The notes: generated by a model from the letters alone, not told the origin. DNA of 64,000 nt from Tolypothrix campylonemoides VB511288 (GCA_000828075.3 JXCB02000023.1:605937-669936); one strand, 5' to 3'. Shown: positions 28,164 to 37,917, numbered from the stretch's first letter. Numbers and translations: made by a program.

Positions 28164-28204
28164 GCGGAAGCGCACTGCCCAAAAGGCAATCGAACATCTT
28201 CGCT

Positions 28205-28549
28205 TCAGTCCAATTGAGCAAAAGCTGTTTTGACACAAACACGCACCGCCTGCCAGTCAGATTCAGATAGGCAACCTATACGAACAGGATTTGCTGACGG
28301 AGGCAAAGTAACCAAGAAGCTGCGGAATGCAGATGCCACCCGTAGCCCTGCTGTTGCCCAATCTTGAAGAGCATAATCAGTCGGACCAAGTGCCGCAGCC
28401 GTTTGACTAGTAATTAATCCTACAATTATGTCAGGTCGTGAAGTATGGTACACCTCAGACGAAAGCACTACAGCAGGTCTACGTTTGATGCCACTGACCC
28501 CAGGAAAGTCAACTACCACCACATCGCCAGGGTTAAACAAGTTCTTCAT
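28205..28549 (-). CDS. PemK/MazF-family toxin
   Basis: A 114-residue type II toxin, probably an RNA endoribonuclease. The MazF fold opens with FNPGDVVVVDFPG and the RRPAVVLSS strand. A later DIIVGLITS strand and the C-terminal VRIGCLSESDWQAVRV block follow. The start overlaps the antitoxin end by 17 bp, as in coupled modules. It is flanked by the two trmB ends. Confidence 0.88.
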   Translation of the reverse strand: MKNLFNPGDVVVVDFPGVSGIKRRPAVVLSSEVYHTSRPDIIVGLITSQTAAALGPTDYALQDWATAGLRVASAFRSFLVTLPPSANPVRIGCLSESDWQAVRVCVKTAFAQLD

Positions 28550-28754
28550 CCTCTGGGTAAAGTGTGGTAGCGTACTGCAACGAGAAGGCAGTTATGTCAT
28601 GTTGATCCTGCTCGCTCCAGGTATCATCGTGAGCTACGACAGATGGATTAGAGTGGGTTAAGTCGTCTAGGATTAGGGCAGCTAAACGCAGGCGCTCAAT
28701 CGGAGACAAAGCCAGAACCATTTGAGTAAAGACTTCTTGAGCAGTAGTTGGCAT
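28533..28754 (-). CDS. Antitoxin of the MazF-type module
   Basis: A 73-residue protein starting MPTTAQEVFTQMVLALSPIE, with the helix RLRLAALILDDL, then an acidic, flexible C-terminus likely to bind the toxin. The start at 28754 follows GGAGGAATTAAT, a strong ribosome-binding site; the longer frame to 28826 would overlap the end of trmB. The order antitoxin-then-toxin and the overlap support pairing. The family is not a classical MazE, but resembles small cyanobacterial antitoxins found beside MazF. Confidence 0.8.
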   Translation of the reverse strand: MPTTAQEVFTQMVLALSPIERLRLAALILDDLTHSNPSVVAHDDTWSEQDQHDITAFSLQYATTLYPEDEELV

Positions 28755-28819
28755 ATTAATTCCTCCGCATTTTAATTCATAGTCCAGTATTTCTTCTTTT
28801 ATGCAGTAACTCTGCTGAG

Positions 28820-29470
28820 TCAGCATTCCTCACTCCTAACTCTTTCAAACACCGCCCGATAAACAGGTTCACCCTTCTTAATTGTGCCTAGTTCCCGTTC
28901 CGTGGGAACCGGTAGCGGGTTTTCTGCTAGCCATTCTTTTGTACCACGTCTTTGAAAACCAGGATGTTCCGCAAAGCGATCGCGCATTTCCACCGCGACA
29001 AACTCAATATCCGATTGCAAAAATACAATACCCCCTGGTACGAGAAATTCTGCCAGTTCTGCAACTAATTCTGGTTGGACAATTCGCCGTTTCGCGTGAC
29101 GGTTTTTAAACCAGGGATCGGGAAATTGAATTGTGACACGCTGTAAACTACCTTTAGGTAGAGAAGATAAAAGCGATCGCAACGAGTTATTGACATTGCA
29201 AAACAAATAATGGAGATTTGTCAGCCCTAACTCATCGCGCCACTTGTTCGCCTCTATCACTAACGGTTCGCGAATTTCCAAACCCAGAAAATTCCAGTGA
29301 GGTTCTATCTTTGCCATACTCAACAAAAACCTTCCCCTAGCGCAGCCAATATCTAGGTGTAGCGGCTGGTTTGGCTTGGCGTAGATTTTTTCCCATTCAA
29401 TCGGACTGAGGGGTGTTTGATACTTTTGCGAAAGTGGATTAACGTGCTGACGGACTCGGACAACTGCCAA
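28820..29470 (-). CDS. trmB: tRNA (guanine-N7)-methyltransferase
   Basis: Methylates G46 of tRNAs with S-adenosylmethionine. It begins [15 protein letters not shown], has the SAM-binding [25 protein letters not shown], and the tRNA-binding/catalytic [18 protein letters not shown]. It ends with the conserved [20 protein letters not shown]. Its length of 216-222 residues is normal. An ATG at 29488 has no ribosome-binding site; the TTG at 29470 has AGGAG 8 bp before it and gives the usual N-terminus, so it is preferred but not certain. A degraded second copy of its last 45 codons lies at 28026-28163. Confidence 0.93.
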   Translation of the reverse strand: MAVVRVRQHVNPLSQKYQTPLSPIEWEKIYAKPNQPLHLDIGCARGRFLLSMAKIEPHWNFLGLEIREPLVIEANKWRDELGLTNLHYLFCNVNNSLRSLLSSLPKGSLQRVTIQFPDPWFKNRHAKRRIVQPELVAELAEFLVPGGIVFLQSDIEFVAVEMRDRFAEHPGFQRRGTKEWLAENPLPVPTERELGTIKKGEPVYRAVFERVRSEEC

Positions 29471-29615
29471 AATCAAATCTCCTATCATTAAATACTATAT
29501 CTGTCAATAAATATTCAGAGAAAATATATGCCTACTGAGTAGCCAATTACAGCAGATTGCAAGTTTATGAGGTACAGCTTTTCAACTCAAAAGCCAGATA
29601 TGGAGGAAATTTTAC

Positions 29616-29643
29616 TTCTGACTCCTGACTTCTGACTCCTGAA
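29616..29643. repeat. 14-bp STRR, two copies
   Basis: TTCTGACTCCTGAC is repeated head to tail between trmB and the next gene. Confidence 0.6.
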
Positions 29644-29708
29644 TTCTGCTGTAGATACACTCATAAAGTAAAGGCTATACTCTCTAGGGGAATAGTTTCT
29701 CAGCTACG

Positions 29709-30713
29709 ATGACAGACAAATTACCACCTATTTATTTTTACATTCCACAAAAACAATGGCCTCCTGAGCATATACTAGAAAGCCCTGATGCTTACTGGAG
29801 GTGGCAACAGTCTCTTCGTTACGGTCAAGGGCGGTATAATTGGACTCTGCAAACCTATCTTCACCTCAAACATCAAGAATTTCCATGTCAGCTGGTAGGA
29901 ACAATGCCTACAGAGGGCATTGTCTTGGCGCATCGAGACTTTCTACCAGACAATTTACAACCCACACCAAAATTACTGATTGTTTGTTTGCAAGCAGATA
30001 GAGATTCGCATCCTTACGCACAGCTTCATGTTATACAAAATACTCAAGATGAAATGACAAGCCAGTGGGGGAGTTTTTGGCAAAGCTACTATATGCCCCA
30101 TTGGCGTCAAGCTATGCTCATTCCTCGCGATTCTACGCGTGGTGATAAATTTGAGAACGTCGCCTTTTTTGGTGTCATCGGAACCTTGGCATCTGAACTG
30201 CAAACAGATGCTTGGATACAGCAGCTTCATGCCTTGGGTTTAAATTGGAATGTGGTGGAATTTCAACGCTGGGACGACTACAGCGATGTTGATGTGGTTG
30301 TTGCTGTACGTAGTTTTGACAATAATAAATATACTAATAAACCTGCGTCCAAGTTATACAATGCTTGGTATACAGGTGTTCCTGCTATTCTTGGCTGTGA
30401 ATCTGCTTATCAACATGAGCGTAAAAGCGAACTTGACTACATAGAAGTCAGATCAATGGATGAGGCGATCGCAGCACTTAAACGCTTGCGTGACAATCCT
30501 CAAATGCGTCAGGCGATGATTGAAAATGGCAGAATCCGCGCCAGAGAAACAGATAGCGCAAGCTTGACTGCACGGTGGCGTCACTTCCTAACAGATGTCG
30601 CGACTCCTGCATACTATCACTGGTGTGAGGCATCTAGTTTGCAGCAAAAAGTCTTTTTAATGTCCCGCTACTTAATATTGAAACTGAAAAATGTGAAAAA
30701 TCGCTGGCGTTAG
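29709..30713 (+). CDS. Glycosyltransferase-like protein (GT-B fold likely)
   Basis: A 334-residue soluble protein. The C-terminal half has GT-B-like features: DVVVAVRSF, KPASKLYNAWYTGVPAILGCESAY (a donor-site-like turn), EAIAALKRLRDNPQMRQAMIENG. The N-terminal half (PPIYFYIPQKQWPPEH, LVGTMPTEGIVLAHRDFLP) would be the acceptor domain. It is a recurrent cyanobacterial protein without a known substrate. It is alone, upstream of a metallophosphoesterase on the same strand. Confidence 0.65.
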   Translation: MTDKLPPIYFYIPQKQWPPEHILESPDAYWRWQQSLRYGQGRYNWTLQTYLHLKHQEFPCQLVGTMPTEGIVLAHRDFLPDNLQPTPKLLIVCLQADRDSHPYAQLHVIQNTQDEMTSQWGSFWQSYYMPHWRQAMLIPRDSTRGDKFENVAFFGVIGTLASELQTDAWIQQLHALGLNWNVVEFQRWDDYSDVDVVVAVRSFDNNKYTNKPASKLYNAWYTGVPAILGCESAYQHERKSELDYIEVRSMDEAIAALKRLRDNPQMRQAMIENGRIRARETDSASLTARWRHFLTDVATPAYYHWCEASSLQQKVFLMSRYLILKLKNVKNRWR

Positions 30714-30899
30714 CTGTCATCACGCTTCAAATTTCATCAGGCTTCAAATTAGCAGTTATAGCTGTTTCCCACTACCCACTCACCAATTTTGTGTATAAAT
30801 GTTAAACGAAATCGCTGGTACGTAGTGTGATGAGTCAGGGTTATACTCATTATAAAAAGAGTTTTTTTACACCCTGCTTTTAAAATTGTTATTACCTCA

Positions 30900-32009
30900 A
30901 TGACTTCAAATTTTCGCTTTGCTGTAGTCAGCGACTTGCATCTTGCGCTTCCCCATACAATCTGGAATCATCCCAGCCGTTTTCATTTGGTGGAAGTCAG
31001 TATTCCTGCATTTGAAAGTGTACTAAAACATTTAACACAACTTAATATAGATTTTCTTTTGCTACCAGGAGATTTAACTCAGCACGGCGAACCAGATAAC
31101 CATACTTGGTTGCAAGAACGCTTAGCACAGCTTCCTTTTCCCGCCTATGTTGTTCCTGGCAATCATGATGTCCCTGTTGTGATGGCAAATGAGCAATCAA
31201 TTGCTGCCTGCGATTTTCCGCATTACTACCGTCAGTTCGGCTACAGCAATACCGACCAACTTTACTATACTTGTCAGTTATTGCCGGGTGTTAGGCTCAT
31301 CGGTCTGAATTCTAATTCTTTTAATGAGCAAGGACAGCAGATAGGACGTTTGGATACCCAACAACTACGGTGGTTAGAAGAAGTCCTAGCAGCAGCTGGT
31401 GATGAATTGGTGTTAGTTATGGTGCATCACAATGTTGTGGAACACCTACCCAATCAGTCACGCCACCCAATAGTAAATCGTTATATGTTAGAAAATGCAC
31501 CAGAACTCTTGCAGGTGCTACAGCGCTACGGCGTTGGGTTGGTGTTCACGGGACACTTGCACGTTCAAGATGTTGCGTATTGTGAAGGCGTATACGATAT
31601 CACCACAGGTTCTTTGGTAAGTTATCCTCATCCTTACCGAATTTTGGAGTTTCATGAGGATAATTATGCAAGGCAATGGTTGCAAATATTATCTTATCGC
31701 GTCAAATCAGTACCTGATTTTCCCAACTTGCAACATACATCAAGAAAGTGGATGGGCGATCGCAGTTTTCCCTTCTTAGTTAAATTGCTCACTCTACCTC
31801 CGTTAAACCTGCCAATGTCGCAAGCAAATGAACTGGCTCCCAGTCTACGCGAGTTTTGGGCAAATATGGCTGATGGAGACGCTGTGTTTGATTATCCTCA
31901 CTTTCCACCAGAAGTGCGTCGCTACTTTGAGAAGTATGGCGCGATCGCTCCTAGCGGAACTCCATCCCTGATTGACAACAATACTACGTTGTTGCTTGAG
32001 AAAAGATAA
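30900..32009 (+). CDS. Metallophosphoesterase (calcineurin-like)
   Basis: A 369-residue calcineurin-like phosphoesterase. The metal-site blocks are all present: FAVVSDLHLALP (D-x-H), LLPGDLTQHGE (G-D), VPGNHDVPV (G-N-H-D), VMVHHNVVEH and FTGHLHVQ (G-H-x-H). They bind two metals and are close to the CpdA/GpdQ phosphodiesterase group. The C-terminal ~110 residues are an additional helical region. There is no signal peptide. The substrate is unknown. Confidence 0.9.
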   Translation: MTSNFRFAVVSDLHLALPHTIWNHPSRFHLVEVSIPAFESVLKHLTQLNIDFLLLPGDLTQHGEPDNHTWLQERLAQLPFPAYVVPGNHDVPVVMANEQSIAACDFPHYYRQFGYSNTDQLYYTCQLLPGVRLIGLNSNSFNEQGQQIGRLDTQQLRWLEEVLAAAGDELVLVMVHHNVVEHLPNQSRHPIVNRYMLENAPELLQVLQRYGVGLVFTGHLHVQDVAYCEGVYDITTGSLVSYPHPYRILEFHEDNYARQWLQILSYRVKSVPDFPNLQHTSRKWMGDRSFPFLVKLLTLPPLNLPMSQANELAPSLREFWANMADGDAVFDYPHFPPEVRRYFEKYGAIAPSGTPSLIDNNTTLLLEKR

Positions 32010-32182
32010 CCGAGATAACGAACTTCCAAATAAAAAAACATTCAATCGCTCTTAGACAAGGAGCACAAGGTAGACTTAGGAGAAGTCGTCTTGAATCAAC
32101 GAGTTGAATAAATTATTTTTTGGAGTTCCCTAAAATAAAACCAGCACAAAGTTTGCTGATATATGTACATAGGGAAATTTTC

Positions 32183-32230
32183 TCCCTCACTCCCTCACTC
32201 CCTCACTCCCTCACTCCCTCACTCCCTCAC
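32183..32230. repeat. Six copies of the 8-bp STRR TCCCTCAC
   Basis: A perfect 8-bp tandem array. Its last copy contains the TCA that is the stop codon (TGA) of the minus-strand FIST gene, so the repeat abuts and overlaps that gene's end. Confidence 0.95.
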
Positions 32231-33441
32231 TTCCCTACTGCACGACAAATTCCAAATACGGAAGTGTAATTGTGTAGCAAAGTACTGCCACCCACAGGAC
32301 CGATTTCACCGCCACAGAAGAAACCTGCTAAGGGAATATCTTTGAGGTAGCGCCTAAAGAGCTGAGAATCAAAGTTGGGTTTTCCGTAAAGTCCTTCACC
32401 TCGCCCGAGGCAGGAAAACATGAGCGCACCAACAGCAGAGGGTTTTGGGGCTTGTTGTTTTTGATAATTTTCCAGAAGGAATTCCAAGTCTTCAGCAGAA
32501 GCTTGAGCATCACGCAAGTGGAATTGCAAACGCTGTCCTGGTCGAACGTAATCTGCAATGGCAATTGCACCAGCTGAAGGATCTACCCCAAGGATGCTAC
32601 GAATTAAAAAGTCTCCCTGGAGCAAATCTTGCTTGAATTCATCCATTGCCAACCCGATAAATAACGAGTGTTGTGCCAATATCCTGTCTTCTTCGCCCAG
32701 ATGCGAAATCAAATCTCGCAAGACAATCAGCGGTACTTGCTCATCCAACTCCAGGATGATGTTGCGATCGCCTTTTGTAACTTGGTACGTCTTTCCAATC
32801 GGTCGGCATCCTTGAGCCACAATCGGTTCCAAGACAATATTGCCACTCAATGCTACACCAACCGTTCCCTCTCTATACAGTTGGTCATTGTGAAATAGAG
32901 CGATACGACTTCCCATCCCACCCCCGCTTGCCTGTCCTCCCACTGTTACCGAACCGGGATAAGCAAAATCTATTCCTTGTAATAAATCGTTAATTCCAGA
33001 GGAGAATGCCCCGGACAGCAAGATGAACTGAGGCGCAGGCGATGGTAGCACACCTATCAAATCAATCCAATGATCCGGCGCACTGTCCAAGTCGGGTATT
33101 TCTTCAGGGGTAACATGAAAGGCTTTAATATTCACTTGTGGCAGATGCGCCAAAGTCAAACTCAGGGCAGGTTCTGCTTCCAACTCTTGAGTTTGTCCCC
33201 ATCCAGTTGTGCCAATGACACCGCCACCACTACAGCCAATTAGCACAGGCACTGAAAGTCGTTCAGCAAGCAGCGGCAATAGCCGGGAATACTCACTTGT
33301 AAAGGCAGACGAAATGAATACCAGCCCTAAATCAGCAGGTGCTGTTAACGATGAGACAGCCTGTTGTACTACATCTGCAACAGCCGCTTCTAGAGAAGGA
33401 CGGGTTGACAAGGCGTTTGCCCACTGCATTTGGTCTGCCAT
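32227..33441 (-). CDS. FIST-domain sensory protein
   Basis: A 404-residue protein with FIST N and FIST C domains, a ligand-binding module linked to signal transduction. FIST N runs from about LGLVFISSAFTSEYSR to FILLSGAFSSG, with LIGCSGGGVIG, GGQASGGGMG and EGTVGVALSG. FIST C includes FIGLAMDEFK, LIRSILGVDPSAGAIAIADY and GALMFSCLGRGEGLYG, and ends LAGFFCGGEIGPVGG with LHNYTSVFG. No effector domain is attached. The ATG at 33441 is chosen; the TTG at 33462 gives only seven more residues. The stop lies inside an STRR array. Confidence 0.9.
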   Translation of the reverse strand: MADQMQWANALSTRPSLEAAVADVVQQAVSSLTAPADLGLVFISSAFTSEYSRLLPLLAERLSVPVLIGCSGGGVIGTTGWGQTQELEAEPALSLTLAHLPQVNIKAFHVTPEEIPDLDSAPDHWIDLIGVLPSPAPQFILLSGAFSSGINDLLQGIDFAYPGSVTVGGQASGGGMGSRIALFHNDQLYREGTVGVALSGNIVLEPIVAQGCRPIGKTYQVTKGDRNIILELDEQVPLIVLRDLISHLGEEDRILAQHSLFIGLAMDEFKQDLLQGDFLIRSILGVDPSAGAIAIADYVRPGQRLQFHLRDAQASAEDLEFLLENYQKQQAPKPSAVGALMFSCLGRGEGLYGKPNFDSQLFRRYLKDIPLAGFFCGGEIGPVGGSTLLHNYTSVFGICRAVGK

Positions 33442-33834
33442 GAGTTTTACACTCTTTCTCAATCTTACGCTTATCGTTTTCTAATTTTTATCCTGTGGAA
33501 TACTATTTGCATCCTACACTAATTGATGCAATTCCTTTGTATCTCCACTTTGGTCAACTGTCCATGTGAGGAAAATACGCGTTTCATCTCCTGCTACTTG
33601 CATCTACAAATATTGTATAATTTATCTTCCACACTAAATTCTCTAAAATCTTAAAAGATAAAGATAAATAGAGTAATCTTAGTACGATTTACTGTATTAG
33701 TGATAAAGAGTATTCTTACCTACTGGAGAGACTGATTTTAAGGAAACAACAGTAAAATGAGAAATGATGGTGCAAAAAACTGTCATTTTGAATTTTTTCT
33801 ATACTTGTATTGAAAACACAACAAGACTAGCGAA
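33442..33834. other. AT-rich intergenic stretch before CP12
   Basis: About 390 bp between the divergent FIST and CP12 genes. No gene or clear repeat. It must hold both promoters, but none could be picked with confidence. Confidence 0.45.
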
Positions 33835-34056
33835 ATGAGCAACATTCAAGACAAAATCGAAGAAGAAAGAGAACAAGCTCGTGCTACGTGTGATACCTCA
33901 GGTAGCAACTCCGCTGAATGTGCAGCGGCTTGGGATGCAGTAGAAGAACTGCAAGCCGAAGCCTCCCACCGAAACCGATCTAAGAAGAAAAACTCTCTTG
34001 AGCAGTACTGTGATGCTAACCCAGAAGCAGATGAGTGCAGGGTTTACGAAGAGTAG
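33835..34056 (+). CDS. cp12: CP12, Calvin-cycle regulatory protein
   Basis: A 73-residue, largely disordered protein that, when oxidised, joins GAPDH and phosphoribulokinase into an inactive complex in the dark. It has the N-terminal Cys pair (ATCDTSGSNSAEC, residues about 19 and 29) and the core AWDAVEELQAEASH. The C-terminal Cys pair is in YCDANPEADECRVY, the loop that binds GAPDH. All four redox cysteines are present. It stands alone with its own terminator at 34148. Confidence 0.95.
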   Translation: MSNIQDKIEEEREQARATCDTSGSNSAECAAAWDAVEELQAEASHRNRSKKKNSLEQYCDANPEADECRVYEE

Positions 34057-34147
34057 AAATTGGCTCGACCAATTTTATTGCTCGCCCTTTTGCAAGCAAC
34101 CAATATCTCTTGACTGAGTAGCTTGCGCTTTGCCGACGTTTTTGTCT

Positions 34148-34213
34148 AAAATCTCACTCCAACCTTTTCCATCTTGTCTGAAAGACAGGAATCCAGGTAG
34201 CGAGTGAGATTTT
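34148..34213 (+). terminator. Terminator after CP12
   Basis: AAAATCTCACTC and GAGTGAGATTTT form a perfect 12-bp outer stem. An inner TGTCT/AGACA hairpin lies within. The second arm ends in TTTT followed by CTT. Confidence 0.7.
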
Positions 34214-34361
34214 CTTGTGAACCTGCGTCCATATCAAGAACTGTTTCTTTCTCTAGAATCATATGAAATAGGGAGATGAGAAGATAGTCTGAAAATCAAT
34301 GCAATAGTCATATACATATTGACTATTCGCTAAAATTTTTAATTTATCATCACAAAAAAAT

Positions 34362-34958
34362 ATGAATAATGAAGTCTGGTTTCGTCCCCTTGTTTGGATG
34401 GACTACCGATTAGCAATATTATTTACGGTGATTATTCCCATAATTCTCCTAATTTGGGCATTTGTACAAAAAGCCGAAACGATACAACGGTTGCTGATGA
34501 TTTACTGGCGAGTATCGAGTTTGCTGGCAATTACCCTTTATTTGACTATAGGAGGCTTTGGAGTTAGTTTTATCTCTGGGCTGATGGCTCGTATTCTGAT
34601 ACCCATTTCGCTGTGGTTTTGGGTAGATTTGAACGATGAAATAGAGTATCAGCCAAACGGTCCTTTGAAGTTGCTTTTCACCTCGTGGCGTTGGGCGACA
34701 ACCGTGTATTGTATTTTGGGCGCGCTTGCCTTTATACCTTTTTTGGTTTGTGCTTTTTCCGGAAGTGCGATCGCCACTCCCTATTGTCGCGTTTGGTCGG
34801 AAGCACCGTTACTTTTTAAAGACTATTTCCATGCCAACAGCAAACCTGGATTTCTTGGCTTTCTGGGCATTGTTGGTTTAATCATTTATGTACTTTACTT
34901 AAGTTACTTCGTCCTCGTCAAACTAGGCAAGCAAGGACGTTCAGCGACACCGCAATAG
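34362..34958 (+). CDS. DUF3177 membrane protein
   Basis: A 198-residue integral membrane protein with five likely helices (about residues 17-35, 48-68, 72-88, 112-132, 163-188). It begins WFRPLVWMDYRLA and has the pattern FWVDLNDEIEY and AFSGSAIATPYCRVW of the cyanobacterial DUF3177 family. No function is known. It is found widely in oxygenic cyanobacteria and stands on its own here. Confidence 0.85.
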   Translation: MNNEVWFRPLVWMDYRLAILFTVIIPIILLIWAFVQKAETIQRLLMIYWRVSSLLAITLYLTIGGFGVSFISGLMARILIPISLWFWVDLNDEIEYQPNGPLKLLFTSWRWATTVYCILGALAFIPFLVCAFSGSAIATPYCRVWSEAPLLFKDYFHANSKPGFLGFLGIVGLIIYVLYLSYFVLVKLGKQGRSATPQ

Positions 34959-35050
34959 CCAAAAAGCCATTAGAGCAACAATAGTTCAAAACAAGCAGCA
35001 ATCAGGAGCCTACGCTGGCTCCTTAGCATTCAGTACTCAGCACTTTTTCA

Positions 35051-35350
35051 ATGAACAGTTTTATTAGCAAGCGCTTGGAACAATATACTGTCAAACGCCC
35101 CCAAGAAGTTTTGATTGTAAGTGTGGAAATTGCACATGAGCAAGACGAAATTGCCATCTTTAAAGGCTTTTCCAGTTCTTTAACGCGCCCAACCGCATTT
35201 GATCCCGATGTACCTGTGTTACCCCCTCAAGCAAAAATTATCAAAATTGACCGTGTAGCAAGTCCTTACAATCCTGAAACACCCCGCTATATCCAACAAG
35301 GACTTTCTTGGGACGATATGCAAGCCTTATTGGCAGAACTAGGAGTTTGA
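35051..35350 (+). CDS. DUF7734-like protein
   Basis: A 99-residue soluble protein, well conserved across cyanobacteria: RLEQYTVKRPQEVLIVSVEI, DEIAIFKGFSSSLTRPTAFD, PDVPVLPPQAKI and PRYIQQGLSWDDMQ. No cysteine pair or membrane segment. The function is unknown. It ends 34 bp before the MITE at 35387. Confidence 0.8.
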   Translation: MNSFISKRLEQYTVKRPQEVLIVSVEIAHEQDEIAIFKGFSSSLTRPTAFDPDVPVLPPQAKIIKIDRVASPYNPETPRYIQQGLSWDDMQALLAELGV

Positions 35351-35386
35351 AAAAGATCGTTCTCGCTCATGGTATGAAAAATCATA

Positions 35387-35703
35387 GGACTTACGCATTG
35401 ACAAAAGTCCTCAAATATGGGTTTGTTCTATTTTTCGACTGTAGGATCGGCAGTGTCCTAAACTTATGTCGGGATCATCAGGTTTTACTTAGCACTGCCC
35501 CGAAGTTCACGCTTGTTGGGAAACCCCTTCGGGTATGCCTTCGGCACGTCTTCGACGAACGCCAGTTGCCTGCGGAGGGAAACCCTCCTGCAGCACTGGT
35601 CTCACCGCCTGCAGGACTTCTCTCCACCCTACAAGTTGTGGTCGCTTTCCCATTGAATGCGCGTTCATACACATGATGCGAAATTTGTACGGTGCGTAAG
35701 TCC
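35387..35703. mobile_element. MITE, 317 bp, with GGACTTACGCA termini and TA duplication
   Basis: GGACTTACGCA at the left and TGCGTAAGTCC at the right are perfect 11-bp inverted termini, flanked by TA on both sides (35385-35386 and 35704-35705). A TA duplication is the mark of IS630/Tc1-type movement. The inside carries CCTTCGGGTATGCC- and CGCCTGCGGAGG-type dispersed repeats and no gene. It is presumably mobilised by a transposase elsewhere in the genome. Confidence 0.75.
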
Positions 35704-35778
35704 TAATTTTTACAATACCATTTCTTTGTGAGGCTGCGCCAAATTTTCTTGACTTATTCTTTCTTTCTTTGTGTCCTA

Positions 35779-35875
35779 GCCTGCGGCACGTCGCTGAGTC
35801 GCAAGGCGACACGCTACGCGAACGCGTCTAACGCGCTCTTTGTGGTATGCGCTAAGGCGCACGCTACGCGAACGT
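35779..35875. repeat. Dispersed GACACGCTACGCGAAC repeats
   Basis: Two ACGCTACGCGAACG copies (about 35810 and 35862), with interleaved GTCGCTGAGTCGCAAGGCGAC palindromic parts. The family recurs, in either orientation, at 26590-26735, 53527 and 55579. The rest of 35706-36238 holds no gene that can be supported. Confidence 0.75.
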
Positions 35876-36238
35876 TGCTCATATATTTGAGCGCATCTTC
35901 ATACAGAATTGGTATAAATCATATGAGTAGAGCAACAAAGCATACTCGCTACTGCCAAGTGATTGTAAAAAGCAAGACCGCTTTGTATGTTAATGGCAAA
36001 ATTATGTTAATTTAATATGAATAATCTTAAGAACTGAGAATCAAGCTATAATTTGTTACCAATCTAGGGTAAGTTTTTCTTCTTAATACCATTTACACAT
36101 ACGATCAGCTAGGCAGACGCGTTTAAGGTCGCGTTTGGTGACGGTTTATATTACCATCACAGCTAAAGACGCATAGCAATGGTATTGTTACGGACTTGAT
36201 AAGCGACTATATTTCATTACACTCACACCTTCCCTGTC

Positions 36239-37861
36239 ATGAATACTGCGGTGACTCTACCAACAGAACAAGCGCCTCAAAAAGAGGAATCTTTGGGGCA
36301 GCTCAATCGTCAAATGATTGTAATTCTCGATTTCGGTTCTCAATATTCAGAACTGATTGCCCGCCGAATTCGTGAAACTCAGGTATATTCTGAGGTCCTT
36401 TCCTATCGCACCACAGTTGAACAATTACGTCAACTCAATCCCAAGGGGATTATCTTTTCTGGAGGTCCCAATTCAGTTTATGACAGTGGCGCTCCCCACT
36501 GTGACCCAGAAATCTGGAATTTGGGAATTCCGATTCTAGGCGTATGTTACGGAATGCAACTGATGGTGCAACATCTGGGCGGGGAAGTTGCAAAGGCTGA
36601 CAGAGGTGAGTATGGCAAAGCGTCATTATATATAGATGATCCCACAGACTTGCTCACCAACGTTGAAGATGGCACGACGATGTGGATGAGTCATGGAGAC
36701 TCAGTCATTCAAATGCCAGAAGGGTTTGAATTGCTTGCACATACAGAAAATACTCCCTGTGCAGCTATTGCTGATCACAACAAAAAACTCTACGGTGTGC
36801 AGTTCCATCCAGAAGTGGTGCATTCTATTGGTGGTCTGGCTTTAATCCGTAATTTTGTATACCATATCTGCGACTGTGAACCTACCTGGACGACTGCTGC
36901 TTTTGTTGAACAAGCCATTCGAGAAATTCGCGCGAGAGTCGGCGATAAACGGGTGCTGTTGGCGCTTTCTGGAGGAGTGGATTCTTCAACCTTGGCATTC
37001 TTGCTGCACAAAGCAATTGGTGATCAATTGACTTGTGTCTTTATCGACCAAGGCTTTATGCGAAAATATGAGCCAGAGCGATTGCTCAAACTGTTCCAAG
37101 AACAGTTTCACATTTCGGTAGAGTATGTCAACGCTAGAGAACGCTTCCTTTCTGCGCTCTCTGGCATCACTGAACCAGAAGAAAAACGTCGTATCATTGG
37201 GCACCAATTTATCAGTGCTTTTGAGGAAACATCAAAACGGCTTGGACCTTTTGATTATCTAGCTCAAGGCACACTTTATCCAGACGTTATTGAATCCGCT
37301 GATACCAACGTTGATCCGCAGACTGGAGAACGGGTCGCAGTGAAAATCAAAAGCCATCACAACGTTGGTGGATTGCCAAAAGACCTGCGATTCAAACTCG
37401 TGGAACCGTTGCGGAAACTGTTCAAGGATGAAGTCCGCAAAGTAGGACGTTCCATTGGCTTGCCAGAAGAAATTGTCCAACGGCATCCTTTCCCTGGACC
37501 AGGTTTAGCGATTCGCATTATCGGTGAAATTACTGCTGAAAGGTTAGAAATTTTACGTGATGCCGATTTGATTGTGCGCCAAGAAATTAACCAACGCGGT
37601 TTGTACCACGACTACTGGCAAGCATTTGCCGTGTTACTACCAATACGTAGTGTTGGTGTTATGGGCGACAAACGTACTTATGCTTACCCCATCGTTTTAC
37701 GAATTGTGACTAGTGAAGATGGTATGACTGCTGATTGGGCGCGTGTGCCTTACGATGTCCTAGAAGCCATTTCCAATCGGATTGTGAATGAGGTGAAAGG
37801 CGTTAACCGAGTGGTATTTGATATCACCTCTAAGCCGCCTGGAACCATTGAATGGGAGTGA
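36239..37861 (+). CDS. guaA: GMP synthase (glutamine-hydrolysing)
   Basis: Aminates XMP to GMP with glutamine and ATP. It has three parts: a class I glutamine amidotransferase with the Cys in LGVCYGMQL (about residue 102) and His in VQFHPEV (about 190); an ATP-pyrophosphatase with LSGGVDSS (about residue 243); and the C-terminal dimerisation domain ending KPPGTIEWE. The catalytic [11 protein letters not shown] block is present. The length of 540 residues is normal and the ATG at 36239 leaves a typical ~25-residue lead. A hairpin follows at 37886. Confidence 0.97.
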   Translation: MNTAVTLPTEQAPQKEESLGQLNRQMIVILDFGSQYSELIARRIRETQVYSEVLSYRTTVEQLRQLNPKGIIFSGGPNSVYDSGAPHCDPEIWNLGIPILGVCYGMQLMVQHLGGEVAKADRGEYGKASLYIDDPTDLLTNVEDGTTMWMSHGDSVIQMPEGFELLAHTENTPCAAIADHNKKLYGVQFHPEVVHSIGGLALIRNFVYHICDCEPTWTTAAFVEQAIREIRARVGDKRVLLALSGGVDSSTLAFLLHKAIGDQLTCVFIDQGFMRKYEPERLLKLFQEQFHISVEYVNARERFLSALSGITEPEEKRRIIGHQFISAFEETSKRLGPFDYLAQGTLYPDVIESADTNVDPQTGERVAVKIKSHHNVGGLPKDLRFKLVEPLRKLFKDEVRKVGRSIGLPEEIVQRHPFPGPGLAIRIIGEITAERLEILRDADLIVRQEINQRGLYHDYWQAFAVLLPIRSVGVMGDKRTYAYPIVLRIVTSEDGMTADWARVPYDVLEAISNRIVNEVKGVNRVVFDITSKPPGTIEWE

Positions 37862-37885
37862 TGGTATTTTAAATTACATAGCCTT

Positions 37886-37917
37886 TGTAGAGACGCGTTA
37901 TTTGACACGTCTCTACA
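37886..37917. terminator. Hairpin after guaA
   Basis: TGTAGAGACG and CGTCTCTACA are a perfect 10-bp inverted repeat with a 12-base loop. There is no T-run directly after it on the plus strand. This sequence is a common cyanobacterial intergenic repeat, so termination is plausible, not shown. Confidence 0.5.

Noticed and set aside
28428-28661. 77-residue plus-strand frame over the toxin-antitoxin overlap
   Set aside because: Shadow of the mazF-type module, which has coupled starts and a strong ribosome-binding site on the minus strand.
35308-35676. 122-residue frame overlapping the DUF7734-like gene
   Set aside because: It is mostly MITE and repeat sequence; no ribosome-binding site or conserved motif.
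37886-37917. Clear rho-independent terminator for guaA
   Set aside because: The stem is perfect but no T-run follows; listed only as a hairpin with modest confidence.
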